Numbered from the stretch's first letter, positions 16,636 to 26,012 are shown. The stretch is DNA of 64,000 nt from Oscillospiraceae bacterium (GCA_031270395.1 JAISXU010000001.1:1-64000), one strand, 5' to 3'. Program-made: numbers and translations. Notes: generated from the sequence alone by a model not told the origin.

Positions 16636-16664
16636 ATTATACGCGCCCCCGCAAAGAAAAGCAA
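16636..16664 (-). promoter_or_regulatory. Sigma-A promoter for the DUF1858 gene
   Basis: Minus-strand -35 TTGCTT (16659-16664), 17-bp spacer and perfect -10 TATAAT (16636-16641), giving a leader of about 45 nt. Confidence 0.65.
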
Positions 16665-16693
16665 ATAAAATTTCCCGGCTGTGTCGCCCGGCC

Positions 16694-17953
16694 TTACCAG
16701 TCCTTTCCCAGATCGGGGCGGCTGCTGTCGAATACGTCGGCGGCGTCATAGAATTTGAGATAGCGCTCACGCGAGCGGCGCAGCGTGGCGCCGTCCGCGT
16801 GCATCCTGTCGCAGATCACGGCGCTGATGTCGGTCTTTATCTTTGAGAAGGATTCGATGCCGACGGACGCGAAAACGCGAAACCCCAGGCCGTGGTAGTA
16901 GCGGAACGACTCGCCGGTTTTTGTCACGTCGTCGCCGTCAAGACGCGAGCCGTGCGGATATATGAGCAGCTTCGTCGGGCCGATGAGCGCGCCGACCTCG
17001 TCGAGCCACCGCTGCGCGTCCGCCTTGACGCCGTTTGGCGACATGCTGTCCAACCGCACGTGTCCCCACGTATGAGATGCGAAATACCAGCCGGTCTCCT
17101 TCAACTTTTCGACTACGGGCTTCGCGAATACGATCTCCTGTTGGCGTCTTGCCTCAAACTCCGGCGACGCGTCGTCCTTGTCGGTCTGTGTGCGATATCC
17201 GAGTATACCGTTGTAGCCCGTGAGCGCTATGCAGCCCTTGACGCCCCCGAGCGAGAAATCCGGGTGTTCCTCCACGAACTTGTCCAAAATTGGCACGGCG
17301 TCGAGCTCCTGTGAAAACACCTCGTTCCCCTCGGGGTCGAGTCCGTAGCTGTAAATTTCGCCGTCGTAGCCGATGATCAGCTTATACGGGAAGCCGTGCG
17401 GCAGCATATACTCGTAGTAGGATATGTCGTCATACGACAAAATCAGGGGCTTTTTGCCCTCCGGCAGCATGAGCGTGTTGCGTTTCATCCTCTGCGCGCC
17501 GCTCTCGTCGGTGTACTCCGACCAGACGTCGTTCATGTTTACGAGGATGTAGTCCTTTTCGTACAAATTTTGGAGTATTTTTACGTACTCATCGACCGTG
17601 ACCATCCACTCGTCAAAGCCCGCCTCCTGACTGTCGCCGTCAAAAGCGAGCTCGGGGTACGCTATGGCGGTGTGGAAGAACAGATGCTCCACAACGCCGT
17701 CGTACTCCACGAGCGGCGCGGACTCCTGAGCCGGCTCCGGCGTCGGCGTCAATGACGGGACTGTCGTCGGAGTCGGCGTCGGTGTCGGAGTTTGCTCCGG
17801 CGCGACTGCCCCGTCCCCCGCCGGCGGCGACGCGCCGGGCCCGCTCTCCCCGGGCGTCCCGCCGCAGCCGCCGAGCGCGAGCACAAGGGCCGCAATAAGC
17901 AGAAAACCGCATACTCCTACGAAAAAACGCGTCCGCCCCGTCTTTATCATCAC
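16694..17953 (-). CDS. Polysaccharide deacetylase-like lipoprotein
   Basis: This 419-residue protein begins with a signal peptide ending in a lipobox-like LALGGC (Cys30), so it is probably lipid-anchored outside the membrane. A Thr/Pro-rich linker (about residues 32-75, TPTPTPT repeats) leads to an NodB-type carbohydrate esterase domain. SYDD (near 172) stands for the family's TFDD metal/catalytic Asp pair and SHTWGH for its H-x3-H zinc site. Likely substrates are N-acetylated cell-wall glycans, an inference from the family. The GTG at 17953 overlaps the previous stop and has GGAGG 7 nt upstream; the ATG at 17950 is an equally possible start. It is the last gene of the large greA operon. Confidence 0.82.
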   Translation of the reverse strand: MMIKTGRTRFFVGVCGFLLIAALVLALGGCGGTPGESGPGASPPAGDGAVAPEQTPTPTPTPTTVPSLTPTPEPAQESAPLVEYDGVVEHLFFHTAIAYPELAFDGDSQEAGFDEWMVTVDEYVKILQNLYEKDYILVNMNDVWSEYTDESGAQRMKRNTLMLPEGKKPLILSYDDISYYEYMLPHGFPYKLIIGYDGEIYSYGLDPEGNEVFSQELDAVPILDKFVEEHPDFSLGGVKGCIALTGYNGILGYRTQTDKDDASPEFEARRQQEIVFAKPVVEKLKETGWYFASHTWGHVRLDSMSPNGVKADAQRWLDEVGALIGPTKLLIYPHGSRLDGDDVTKTGESFRYYHGLGFRVFASVGIESFSKIKTDISAVICDRMHADGATLRRSRERYLKFYDAADVFDSSRPDLGKDW

Positions 17954-18864
17954 GCCGTCGCCTCCGTTACCGCGTCATATATCGCGCTCTCTACGGCGCG
18001 GGCGGCCAGAATACATACGGAGTCGAGCGTCGCTCTGAGCTCCCCCGAGCACATTGCAAACACCGTATCGCCGTCATATACGGAGTGCGCGGGACGTATG
18101 CAGCGCGCTATTCCGTTCTGACCGCACCGGGCCAGCCGCGTCGCCTGCGCCTTGTCGAGCCGCGCGTTTGTCATCACACAAGCCAGCACCGTATTTTCGG
18201 AGAAAAAATCCGTCTCGTTCAAATAAGCCTCCAAAATTGCGCTCTCGCTGTCCGCGAACCCGCCGTCCTCTCCGCGCAGACCGGCGATGATCCCGCCGTC
18301 CCTTACTACGTCGCCGACGCAGTTCACGGCCGCCACCGCTCCAACCGTCAGGCCGCCGTGCCGGAGCACCGACGAGCCGACGCCGCCGCGGGAGGAACGC
18401 GCCATCCCCATGCACTTTCCCACGGCGCAGCCGGTTCCCGCGCCGTGTTGTCCGCGCGCGAACGGCGCGCCGGAGAACGCGTTCCCGCAGGCGGCGTACC
18501 CCATCGCGGCGTCGGGTCTCGCGTCCCATCCGCCCACCTTCAAATCGAAAAGCACCGCGGCCGCGACGTTCGGCACCACGGTAACTCCCACATCGCGCCC
18601 TATCCCCCGTTCCTCCAGAAAACGCATGACGCCGCCCGCCGCGTCAAGGCCGAACGAGCTGCCGCCTGTCAGCAGTACGGCGTGAGTGAGCTTGCGGTTC
18701 ATAACGGGGTCGAGCGCGGCGGTGTCCCGCGTGCCGGGAGAGCCTCCGCTCACGTCTACGCCGCACACGGCGCCGCGCTCGCTTATGACGACGGTGCAGC
18801 CCGTCGCCGCCTCCCTGCTGCGCGCTTGACCTACGCGGAAGCCGGGTATCTCAGAAACGTCCAT
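17950..18864 (-). CDS. P1-family peptidase (DmpA/L-aminopeptidase D-esterase type)
   Basis: This 304-residue protein belongs to the S58/P1 family of N-terminal-nucleophile enzymes that self-cleave. Family marks are LLTGGSSFGLDAAGGVMRFL, VPNVAAAVLFDL, and ENTVLACVMTNARLDK (around residue 225), where the Thr after Asn is the expected nucleophile exposed by autocleavage. The ATG at 18864 gives MDVSEIPGFRVG with GGAGG 6 nt upstream; a TTG further out has no site. It overlaps coaC by 14 bp at its start and the deacetylase gene by 4 bp at its end. Substrates in this family include small peptides, D-amino-acid esters and beta-peptides; the real one is unknown here. Confidence 0.88.
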   Translation of the reverse strand: MDVSEIPGFRVGQARSREAATGCTVVISERGAVCGVDVSGGSPGTRDTAALDPVMNRKLTHAVLLTGGSSFGLDAAGGVMRFLEERGIGRDVGVTVVPNVAAAVLFDLKVGGWDARPDAAMGYAACGNAFSGAPFARGQHGAGTGCAVGKCMGMARSSRGGVGSSVLRHGGLTVGAVAAVNCVGDVVRDGGIIAGLRGEDGGFADSESAILEAYLNETDFFSENTVLACVMTNARLDKAQATRLARCGQNGIARCIRPAHSVYDGDTVFAMCSGELRATLDSVCILAARAVESAIYDAVTEATA

Positions 18865-19381
18865 ATACCGCCTCCACAATGTCGTCGAGCCCGGCCAACG
18901 CTCCCTTGCCGACGTCGCCGCAGGCGAGCCGTCCCTCGACCGGCTCTATAAAGCTGTAGCCCACGCGCGTCAGCTTGATGATATTCTCTCTCACAACGGG
19001 ATTTTCATACATCGCCGTGTTCATGGCGGGCGCTATGTACACGGGCTTAGGGAAGAAAGCCGTCAGGACGGTGGTCAGCATGTCGTCGGCTATGCCGCCC
19101 GCCAGCTTCCCTATTACGTTCGCCGTGGCGGGCGCCACCAGCGCAATATCGGCGCCGCGCGCCAGCGAGATGTGGCGGACGTCCGCGACGTCCAGCTCGC
19201 CGAACAGCTCCGTGTAGACCTTGCGCCCCGTAAGCGTCTGAAAGGTGACGGGCGTCACAAGCTTTGTCGCCGACGCCGTCATGATAACGTCGACCTCGTG
19301 GCCGTCCTTTGTGAACCGGCTCGCCAGCTCCGCCGCCTTATACGCCGCGATGCTGCCCGTTACGCCTAGCAATAACCGCAC
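18851..19381 (-). CDS. coaC: Phosphopantothenoylcysteine decarboxylase CoaC (stand-alone)
   Basis: This 176-residue FMN flavoprotein would decarboxylate 4'-phosphopantothenoylcysteine in coenzyme A synthesis. It shows GVTGSIAAYKAAEL at the N-terminus, the active-site His in the segment DVRHISLA (about residue 67), and the APAMNTAMYENPVV loop carrying the conserved PAMN motif. The start is a GTG at 19381 with GGAGGGG 7 nt upstream. It overlaps coaB by 44 bp in another frame. In most bacteria CoaC and CoaB are fused in one CoaBC protein; separate genes occur in streptococci, enterococci and some Clostridia. Confidence 0.88.
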   Translation of the reverse strand: MRLLLGVTGSIAAYKAAELASRFTKDGHEVDVIMTASATKLVTPVTFQTLTGRKVYTELFGELDVADVRHISLARGADIALVAPATANVIGKLAGGIADDMLTTVLTAFFPKPVYIAPAMNTAMYENPVVRENIIKLTRVGYSFIEPVEGRLACGDVGKGALAGLDDIVEAVYGRF

Positions 19382-20018
19382 GGTATATCCCCTCCGCTAT
19401 CTCTTTCTTGCTCTCAAAGCGCTCCGCGCCTCCGTCGTCCGACAGCAGCAGCCCGACGTGGCGCTCCCCGGTTATCTCACGCGCGTCATTGGCCAGCACG
19501 AGCTCACAGCCGTTCGCCCTCATTAGCTCCCGCGCAGCGCCGCGCAGCTCCTCCTGCGTCGCGCCGTCGAGCAGCTTGAAGCCGACGAGCGTCGCGGAGG
19601 GCGCGAGCGTCCGGAACAGAGATATTATCTTGGGCGCGGGCACGAGCGCGACCGTCAGCTCGCGCTCGCCGGAGCTTATCTTCGCGTCGCGCCTGAGCTC
19701 CCGCCCCGACGATGTGACGGACTTAACGCGGTAGTCGCTGACCGCCATCGCGTGGATCACCGCGTCGACGCGCACGTCCGCGCAGACGCGGCGGACGGCG
19801 CGCTCGAGATCCGCGACGCTCTCCACCGTGACGTCGTTCACGGGCCCGCGCTCCGGGGCGTCCGCCGTCTCCGAGCGTATATAGAATATCCGCCCGGCGC
19901 CGCCGTCGGCGAAGCGCTCGGCTATCAGCCTTCCGAGCCGCCCCGTGCCGCTATTCGTTATCCTGCGGATTGAATCGATGCGCTCTGACGTGCCGCCCGA
20001 CGTGATCAATACGTTCAA
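19338..20018 (-). CDS. coaB: Phosphopantothenate-cysteine ligase CoaB (stand-alone)
   Basis: This 226-residue enzyme joins cysteine to 4'-phosphopantothenate. The segment LITSGGTSERIDSIRRITNSGTGRLG at the N-terminus binds nucleotide, HAMAVSDYRV is the conserved AVSDY segment near residue 95, and KISS...LVPAPKIIS matches the KIKS.....L.P.PKII stretch of the family. Starting codon is TTG at 20018 with GGAGGGG 10 nt upstream, overlapping plsX by 4 bp (TTGA). The gene order coaB then coaC is the reverse of the domain order in fused CoaBC. The two genes should supply steps two and three of CoA synthesis. Confidence 0.87.
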   Translation of the reverse strand: MNVLITSGGTSERIDSIRRITNSGTGRLGRLIAERFADGGAGRIFYIRSETADAPERGPVNDVTVESVADLERAVRRVCADVRVDAVIHAMAVSDYRVKSVTSSGRELRRDAKISSGERELTVALVPAPKIISLFRTLAPSATLVGFKLLDGATQEELRGAARELMRANGCELVLANDAREITGERHVGLLLSDDGGAERFESKKEIAEGIYRAVIARRNGQHRGV

Positions 20019-21046
20019 GGCTCCGCGTCCCCTCCGATTCCCATGAACTGTATATTTTTGCTCAGCTTACCGGCGATATCGGCCTGTATGGTGATGCGCG
20101 CCTGATTTATGGCGTTGCGGATCGCGACGTCCCCGGACGAGCCATGCGCCTTGATCACGGGCTTGGATATCCCGAGCAGCGCCGTTCCGCCGATGTTGTC
20201 CGGGTCGAACCGCGCCTTCAATTCCATGAGCCGCTTCCTGACGAGCTGTCCCGAGAGCTTGAGCACGGTTCCGCCCGTATAGACCTCCTTGAGCTCGCGC
20301 AACAGGAATCTCGCCATGCCCTCAATTGATTTGAGAAGGATGTTTCCGGAAAAGCCGTCGCACACGAGCACGTCGCACGCGCCGAAAAATACGTCCTTCG
20401 CCTCGACGTTGCCGACAAATGTGATGGCGCCGCTGTCGCCGGCGCTTCTCAGCGCCTTGAAGGCGCCTTTTAGGAGCTCCGTGCCCTTTGTCTCCTCCGA
20501 GCCGTTGTTGAGCAGGGCGACGCGGGGATTTTTTATCCCCTTGACGTTCTCGGCGTAATACGAGCCCATAAACGCGAATTGCAGCATATATTCGCGCGTA
20601 CACTCGACGTTCGCGCCGCCGTCTATGAGCACGAAGCCGCCCGACGCGTCCGGCACAAACGGCGCCAGCGCCGCCCGGCGTATGCCGCGCACTCTCTTGA
20701 CGATCAGCGTCGCGCCCGACAGAAGTGCGCCCGTGCTGCCCGCGGAGACGAAAGCGTCCCCCTGGCCGTCGGCCAGCATACGCAGTCCCACGGCCATCGA
20801 CGAGTCCTTCTTGCCCCGCACGACGACGGACGGGTCGTCGTCCATCAGCACGACCTCCGTCGCGTTGGCTATCTCTATCCCGCGCGGCAAATCGGAGTAG
20901 CCGAGCCGCTCAAGACACCGCAGTATCTCCTCCCCGCTCCCTGTCAGCACAATTTCGGCGCCGTATTCCGCCGCCGCGTCCGCCGCGCCCTTTACTATCG
21001 CCTCGGGCGCGCCGTCTCCGCCCATCGCGTCGACGATTATTTTCAT
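20015..21046 (-). CDS. plsX: Phosphate acyltransferase PlsX
   Basis: This 343-residue enzyme makes acyl-phosphate from acyl-ACP for phosphatidic acid synthesis with PlsY. It opens with IIVDAMGGDGAPEAIVKGA and has SAGSTGALLSGATLIVKRV, LNNGSEETKG and CDGFSGNILLKSIEG, all typical PlsX segments. The ATG at 21046 (MKIIVDAMGG) has AAAGGAA 6 nt upstream; a longer reading to 21064 adds only MRKEHG that contains that site. In many Firmicutes plsX heads a fatty-acid operon (fabD, fabG, acpP); here it sits between trmFO and coaB, which is less common. It is a peripheral membrane enzyme. Confidence 0.93.
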   Translation of the reverse strand: MKIIVDAMGGDGAPEAIVKGAADAAAEYGAEIVLTGSGEEILRCLERLGYSDLPRGIEIANATEVVLMDDDPSVVVRGKKDSSMAVGLRMLADGQGDAFVSAGSTGALLSGATLIVKRVRGIRRAALAPFVPDASGGFVLIDGGANVECTREYMLQFAFMGSYYAENVKGIKNPRVALLNNGSEETKGTELLKGAFKALRSAGDSGAITFVGNVEAKDVFFGACDVLVCDGFSGNILLKSIEGMARFLLRELKEVYTGGTVLKLSGQLVRKRLMELKARFDPDNIGGTALLGISKPVIKAHGSSGDVAIRNAINQARITIQADIAGKLSKNIQFMGIGGDAEP

Positions 21047-21060
21047 ACCATGTTCCTTTC

Positions 21061-22362
21061 TCATACCCGCATTGCCCCAATTATCTCGAGCGATCTACTT
21101 GAAATCTCCAGATTCTTGTTCCTCTTGCCTTTCACCTTATGGTCAAGCGGCTCTATTATACCAAAATTGACGTTCATCGGCTGGAACTCTCCGACCGAAC
21201 CACCCGAGACGTAGAGCGCGAGCGCGCCTATCGCCGTCTCACGCGGGAAATCGGCAGGCGGCTGTCCCAAAAGCGCCCTCGCCGTCTCGATGCCGGCCAG
21301 CATACCGGACGCCGCCGACTCGACATACCCCTCCACGCCCGTTATCTGTCCCGCAAACCCGATGCGCGGGTCGCTTCTCAGCCTGTAGCGGCGATCCAGC
21401 AGCGCGGGGCTGTTTATATACGTGTTCCTGTGCATGACGCCGTACCGGGCGAACTCCGCCTCGTGCAGCGCGGGAATCATCGAAAATACGCGCTTTTGCT
21501 CGGCGAATTTGAGATGCGTCTGGAACCCGACTATGTTGTAAAGCGTGCCCTCGGCGTTATCGCGCCTGAGCTGAACGACGGCGTACGGCGTCGCGCCGGT
21601 CCTCGGGTCCCGCAGTCCCACGGGCTTCATCGGCCCGTACCGCATGGTGTCTCTCCCCCGCCGCGCCATGACCTCTATGGGCATACACCCCTCGAACACG
21701 CCGCCGTCGTCAAAGCCGTGCGTCTCGGCCTGCTCCGCCCGCGCGAGCTCGTCCCAAAACGCCCCGTACTCGCTCTCGTCCATCGGACAGTTTATATAGT
21801 CGGCGTCGCCCTTCCCGTAGCGCGAGGCGAGATACGCGCGCGCCATATCCACGCTCTCGTGCGTGACGATCGGCGCGGCGGCGTCATAAAAGCTCAAAAA
21901 CTCCGAACCCGGAAAAAGTCCGCGCAGTCTCGCCGCGAGCGCGTCGGACGTGAGCGGCCCCGTGGCGAAAATCACATTGCCCTCTGGTATATCCGCAGCC
22001 TCGCGGCTGCTCGTCTCTATCAGCGGATGCGACCGTATCCGCTCCGTCACAAGCGCCGCGAAGCGCTCCCTGTCCACCGCCAGCGCGCCGCCCGCCGGAA
22101 GCGCCGTATCGTCCGCGCACGATATGATGAGGCCCCCCAGAGCGCGCATCTCCGCTTTCAGCAGTCCGACGGCGCTCGTCAGCTCCGCGCCGCGAAACGA
22201 GTTGGAGCACACCAATTCGGCAAAATCATCCGAAACGTGCGCGGGTGAGCGCTTCCCCGGCTTCATCTCGACGAGCTCGACGCTCAGCCCGCGCCGCGCT
22301 ATCTGCCACGCCGCCTCGCAGCCCGCCAGACCGGCGCCCACCACGGCGACGCGGGCGTTCAT
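21061..22362 (-). CDS. trmFO: Methylenetetrahydrofolate-tRNA (uracil-5)-methyltransferase TrmFO
   Basis: This 433-residue FAD enzyme makes m5U54 in the T-loop of tRNA, using methylenetetrahydrofolate. The FAD-binding GAGLAGCEAAWQIARRG is at residues 8-24, followed by SPAHVSDDFAELVCSNSFRG, a TrmFO signature with the catalytic Cys. The C-terminal part has GQITGVEGYVESAASGMLAG and PMNVNFGI, also diagnostic. It starts inside the topA stop (ATGA overlap). topA-trmFO adjacency, often with dprA upstream, is a well-known Firmicutes order and supports the calls. Confidence 0.95.
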   Translation of the reverse strand: MNARVAVVGAGLAGCEAAWQIARRGLSVELVEMKPGKRSPAHVSDDFAELVCSNSFRGAELTSAVGLLKAEMRALGGLIISCADDTALPAGGALAVDRERFAALVTERIRSHPLIETSSREAADIPEGNVIFATGPLTSDALAARLRGLFPGSEFLSFYDAAAPIVTHESVDMARAYLASRYGKGDADYINCPMDESEYGAFWDELARAEQAETHGFDDGGVFEGCMPIEVMARRGRDTMRYGPMKPVGLRDPRTGATPYAVVQLRRDNAEGTLYNIVGFQTHLKFAEQKRVFSMIPALHEAEFARYGVMHRNTYINSPALLDRRYRLRSDPRIGFAGQITGVEGYVESAASGMLAGIETARALLGQPPADFPRETAIGALALYVSGGSVGEFQPMNVNFGIIEPLDHKVKGKRNKNLEISSRSLEIIGAMRV

Positions 22363-24695
22363 TCCTTCACCGGCGTATTTTTCGCGGCGGCGCCCGCCTT
22401 TTTCGTGGTACGCCTACCCGCCGCGCCGCTTTTTGCCGGCGCCTCCGTTTTTTTCGCCGCCGTTCCCGCCTTTTTCGCTCCTATCTTCTTCGCGGCGGGC
22501 TTCTTCGCTCCGGCGCCGGCGCCGGCGCCGTCCGCGGCGTCCGCCTCCGTGCTCTCCGTCCGCGCGCTGTCCGAGTCAGTCTTCTTCCTGTACCCGCGCT
22601 GATCCTCCGGCAGAAAATTTTTGCACTTCTCGTTTACGCAGTACGGCTTTTTTGAGCCCCTGCCCGATTTTTTGAACAGCGTATCGCCGCACTCCTGACA
22701 ATTCTCCGCGACAGGCACGTCCCACGTCATAAAACCGCATTCCTTGAGCTTCTCGCAGGCGTAATACGTGTACCCGTTCTTCGATGTGCGCTTGAGTATC
22801 CTGCCGCCGCATCTGGGACATTTTCCCGGCATCTCGACGACGATAGGCTTTGTAAAGCTGCACTCGGGATAGCCGGGGCACCCGAGAAAACGTCCGAAAC
22901 GGCCCGATTTGACGACCATACGGCGTCCGCACAGATCGCACACCTCGTCGGACTCCTCGTCCGGGACCTTTATCCTCTCGCCCTCCAGCGCCGTCTCCGC
23001 GCTGGACACCGACTCGGCAAAGCCCCCGTAAAAGTCGCCCAGAACTCGCTTCCAGTCGCTCTTGCCCTTCTCCACCTCGTCCAGAATTTCCTCCATACGC
23101 GCCGTGAACTTGAGGTCTACGACGTCGGAAAATCTGTCCTTCATGAGCTGCGTGACCACTTCGCCCAGAGGCGTGGGGCGCAGCGTCTTACCCTCCTTGA
23201 CGACATACTCGCGGTCGATTATGGTGGAAATCGTGGGCGCGTAGGTGCTCGGTCTGCCCACGCCCGTATCCTCCATAGCCTTTATGAGCGACGCCTCGGT
23301 GTATCTCGGCGGGGGCTGCGTGAACTTCTGCTCCGACTTGATATCCTCCAGCAGCGCGCCGTCGCCCTCCGCGAGCGCCGGCAGCGGCCTCGTGTCCTCG
23401 TCGCCCTCGTCGTCGCGGCCCTCCGTATACACGGACATAAAGCCCGCGAACTTGAGCGCCGAATGGTTCGCCCTGAATACGTAACCCGCCGATATTGCGT
23501 CCACCGTGAGGCTGTCATATATCGCCGGCTTCATCTGACACGCGAGAAAGCGGCTCCATATCAGCTTATACAGCCTGAACTGGTCGTTCGACACGCTCTG
23601 CCGTATCCTGTCCGGCGTTATGAAAACGCTGCTCGGGCGTATGGCCTCGTGCGCGTCCTGCGCTCCGCTCTTCGTCTTGTACCGTATCGGCTGCCCGGGG
23701 TGATAGTCCGGGCCGAAGTTGTCCGTGATATACCGTTTAGCGTCGCCCAACGCCTCGTCCGAGAGGCGCAGCGAGTCGGTGCGCATATACGTTATCAGTC
23801 CTACGGTGCCCTCGCCCGCTATCTCCACGCCCTCATAGAGCTGCTGCGCGACGGACATGGCGCGTCTCGGCGTCATCCCGAGCTTGCGCGACGCCTCCTG
23901 CTGGAGAGTGGAGGTTATAAAAGGCGGCGGCGGCGAGCGCTTTTTGTCCGCCCTCTTGACCGCTCCGATGACGAAGGGCGCCTTGCTGACCGCGCTGACG
24001 ACGGCATCCACCTCGTCGGCGCCGTGGAGCTCCGCCCTGCCCTTTTCGCCGCCGTAAAACCGCGCCCAAAATCTGCCGTCCTTCCCGATGAGCGACAGAT
24101 CTACGTCCACGAGCCAATACTCCTCGGGCACGAACGCCCGTATCTCGTCCTCGCGGTCCGTCACCATGCGCGCCGCGACCGACTGCACGCGCCCGGCGGA
24201 GAGTCCCCTGCGTATTTTCCGCCACAACAGCGGACTCAGCTTATACCCGACTATCCTGTCGAGGATGCGCCGCGCCTGCTGCGCGTCCACGAGGTCCTGA
24301 TCTATGTCGCGGGGATGCGCTATGCTGTCCCGCACGACATTTTTCGTTATCTCGTTGAACGTCACCCTGCTGACGCGCTCGTCCGGCAGGCCGAGCAGCT
24401 CCTTGAGATGCCACGATATGGCCTCGCCCTCGCGGTCGGGGTCGGTAGCGAGGTACACGCGCTTGCAGCCGCGCGCGGCCGTTTTAAGCGCCTTTATCGT
24501 GTCCTCGCGGCCCTTGACGGGTTGATAGTCGGGAATAAACCCGTTTTCGATGTCCACGCCCAGCTTGCTCTTGGGCAGATCCCGCAGATGCCCCATCGAC
24601 GCCGTAACCCTGTACCCGCTCCCGAGATATTTCCCGATCGTCTTCGCCTTTGCCGGCGACTCGACGATCACGAGATCAACGCCTGAATTTGCCAT
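22359..24695 (-). CDS. topA: DNA topoisomerase I TopA
   Basis: This 778-residue type IA topoisomerase relaxes negative supercoils. The TOPRIM domain is at the N-terminus (VIVESPAKAKTIGKYLG; ATDPDREGEAISWHL), and the catalytic Tyr303 lies in GLITYMRTDS. Three C-terminal zinc-ribbon-like repeats follow (starting CDLCGR, CPRCGG and CQECGD), the last of them short. The final 50 or so residues are rich in Lys and Ala (KKPAAKK, AAKKTEAPAK) like a histone H1 tail, a feature seen in some high-GC bacteria and probably a non-specific DNA tether. It is placed between dprA (21 bp gap) and trmFO (4 bp overlap). Confidence 0.95.
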   Translation of the reverse strand: MANSGVDLVIVESPAKAKTIGKYLGSGYRVTASMGHLRDLPKSKLGVDIENGFIPDYQPVKGREDTIKALKTAARGCKRVYLATDPDREGEAISWHLKELLGLPDERVSRVTFNEITKNVVRDSIAHPRDIDQDLVDAQQARRILDRIVGYKLSPLLWRKIRRGLSAGRVQSVAARMVTDREDEIRAFVPEEYWLVDVDLSLIGKDGRFWARFYGGEKGRAELHGADEVDAVVSAVSKAPFVIGAVKRADKKRSPPPPFITSTLQQEASRKLGMTPRRAMSVAQQLYEGVEIAGEGTVGLITYMRTDSLRLSDEALGDAKRYITDNFGPDYHPGQPIRYKTKSGAQDAHEAIRPSSVFITPDRIRQSVSNDQFRLYKLIWSRFLACQMKPAIYDSLTVDAISAGYVFRANHSALKFAGFMSVYTEGRDDEGDEDTRPLPALAEGDGALLEDIKSEQKFTQPPPRYTEASLIKAMEDTGVGRPSTYAPTISTIIDREYVVKEGKTLRPTPLGEVVTQLMKDRFSDVVDLKFTARMEEILDEVEKGKSDWKRVLGDFYGGFAESVSSAETALEGERIKVPDEESDEVCDLCGRRMVVKSGRFGRFLGCPGYPECSFTKPIVVEMPGKCPRCGGRILKRTSKNGYTYYACEKLKECGFMTWDVPVAENCQECGDTLFKKSGRGSKKPYCVNEKCKNFLPEDQRGYRKKTDSDSARTESTEADAADGAGAGAGAKKPAAKKIGAKKAGTAAKKTEAPAKSGAAGRRTTKKAGAAAKNTPVKE

Positions 24696-24716
24696 AGGAT
24701 TTTCCGTTCTCCATTC

Positions 24717-26012
24717 TCACTCTTTTGCGGCCTTGACCGCCAGAGAGAAAAATTTCCCGCGCGCCTGTGTTATGATCCCCTTGATCTCCAACATGGTGAG
24801 CGCCGCCAGCGCGTCCGACGCCGCGAGAGAGCAGCCCGCTATAACGGCGTCTATATGCACCCCGCCCGGCGCCACCGCCTCCGCGACACGCCTCTCGTCG
24901 GGCGTGAGCGAGACGTCCGGCGCGCTCAGGTCAATATATTCCACCTGTGTACCGTTGTCAACCTCTTTTTTTGCCGAATCGCCGTTTTCAGCGCTCTCCG
25001 CGGCCGGCTCCTCGCCTCCGCGCGTCTCCGCGGCCTCCGCCCCGGCGAGACGGACGGGCGGCGAGGGCGCGGTATCCGCCCGCCCCTTCATGCGTGCCGG
25101 CGCGCTTTGACGCCAGTCCGGCAGGGTGATCTTATCCGGGAAACGCGCCGAATACTCGGCGGCTATGTCGTCCGCCGATATGAGGGGTATCGCCCCCTCG
25201 CGCAGCAGCGCGTTCGAGCCAGAGCAGGAGGGCGCGTCCACGTTTCCGGGCATGGCGAACACCTCCCTGCCCTGCTCCAGCGCGTCGGCGGCGGTTATCA
25301 GCGCGCCGCTGCGCTCCGGCGCCTCTATTACCGCGACGCCGACGGACAGGCCGCTGATTATTCTGTTGCGCGCCGGAAAATGTCCGGAAACCGCCGCGCT
25401 TCCCGGCGGATACTCGCTTATGATAGCGCCCGACGATGCTACCGCGTCGAAAAGCGCCACGTTTTCACTGGGATACACCACGTCAAGCCCGGAGCCTATG
25501 ACGCCGACGACGCGTCCGCCCGCGCCCAGAGCGCCCCTCGCCGCGGCGGAGTCCACCCCGAGCGCCAGTCCCGTCGTCACCAGAAGCCCGCAGCCCGTCA
25601 CCTCGCGGCCTATGCGCTCCGCCTCCCGCAGTCCGTAACGCGTACATCTGCGCGTTCCGACGATAGCCACAACGGCCTCCCCGTCTATATCGGGCAGCCG
25701 CCCGCGAATATACAGAATTATCGGCGGATCGTAGATGTTCCTCAGCCTGTCGGGATAGCCCGCGTCCTGTATAGTCATTACGCGGTATCCCTTCTCCTCA
25801 CACGTTGCGAGCGCCCTCTCGCTCGGCGCGAGGTCCTTGTTCTCGAGTCCGCGCAGCTCCGGCGCCCGTAGTCTTATGAGCTGTTCATAGTCGGATCTGC
25901 GGGCGTAATACACGCGCTCCGGCGTCCCAAAGCCGTCCAGCAGCTTCCGCGCCGTCACCGGCCCGACGCCAACGGCGGAACTGAGCCATATCCAATACTT
26001 CAACGACGCCAT
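24717..26012 (-). CDS. dprA: DNA-processing protein DprA
   Basis: This 431-residue protein loads RecA on incoming single-stranded DNA during natural transformation. It has an N-terminal helix-hairpin-helix-like part (VGPVTARKLLDGFG), the Rossmann-like core with VAIVGTRRCTRYG, SGLDVVYPSEN and FPARNRIISGLS, and a C-terminal winged-helix DML1-like domain after a Pro/Ala-rich linker. The ATG at 26012 overlaps the upstream methyltransferase by 13 bp and has GGAG 8 nt upstream. No competence pilus genes are in the window. The gene is widespread also in species not known to be transformable. Confidence 0.93.
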   Translation of the reverse strand: MASLKYWIWLSSAVGVGPVTARKLLDGFGTPERVYYARRSDYEQLIRLRAPELRGLENKDLAPSERALATCEEKGYRVMTIQDAGYPDRLRNIYDPPIILYIRGRLPDIDGEAVVAIVGTRRCTRYGLREAERIGREVTGCGLLVTTGLALGVDSAAARGALGAGGRVVGVIGSGLDVVYPSENVALFDAVASSGAIISEYPPGSAAVSGHFPARNRIISGLSVGVAVIEAPERSGALITAADALEQGREVFAMPGNVDAPSCSGSNALLREGAIPLISADDIAAEYSARFPDKITLPDWRQSAPARMKGRADTAPSPPVRLAGAEAAETRGGEEPAAESAENGDSAKKEVDNGTQVEYIDLSAPDVSLTPDERRVAEAVAPGGVHIDAVIAGCSLAASDALAALTMLEIKGIITQARGKFFSLAVKAAKE

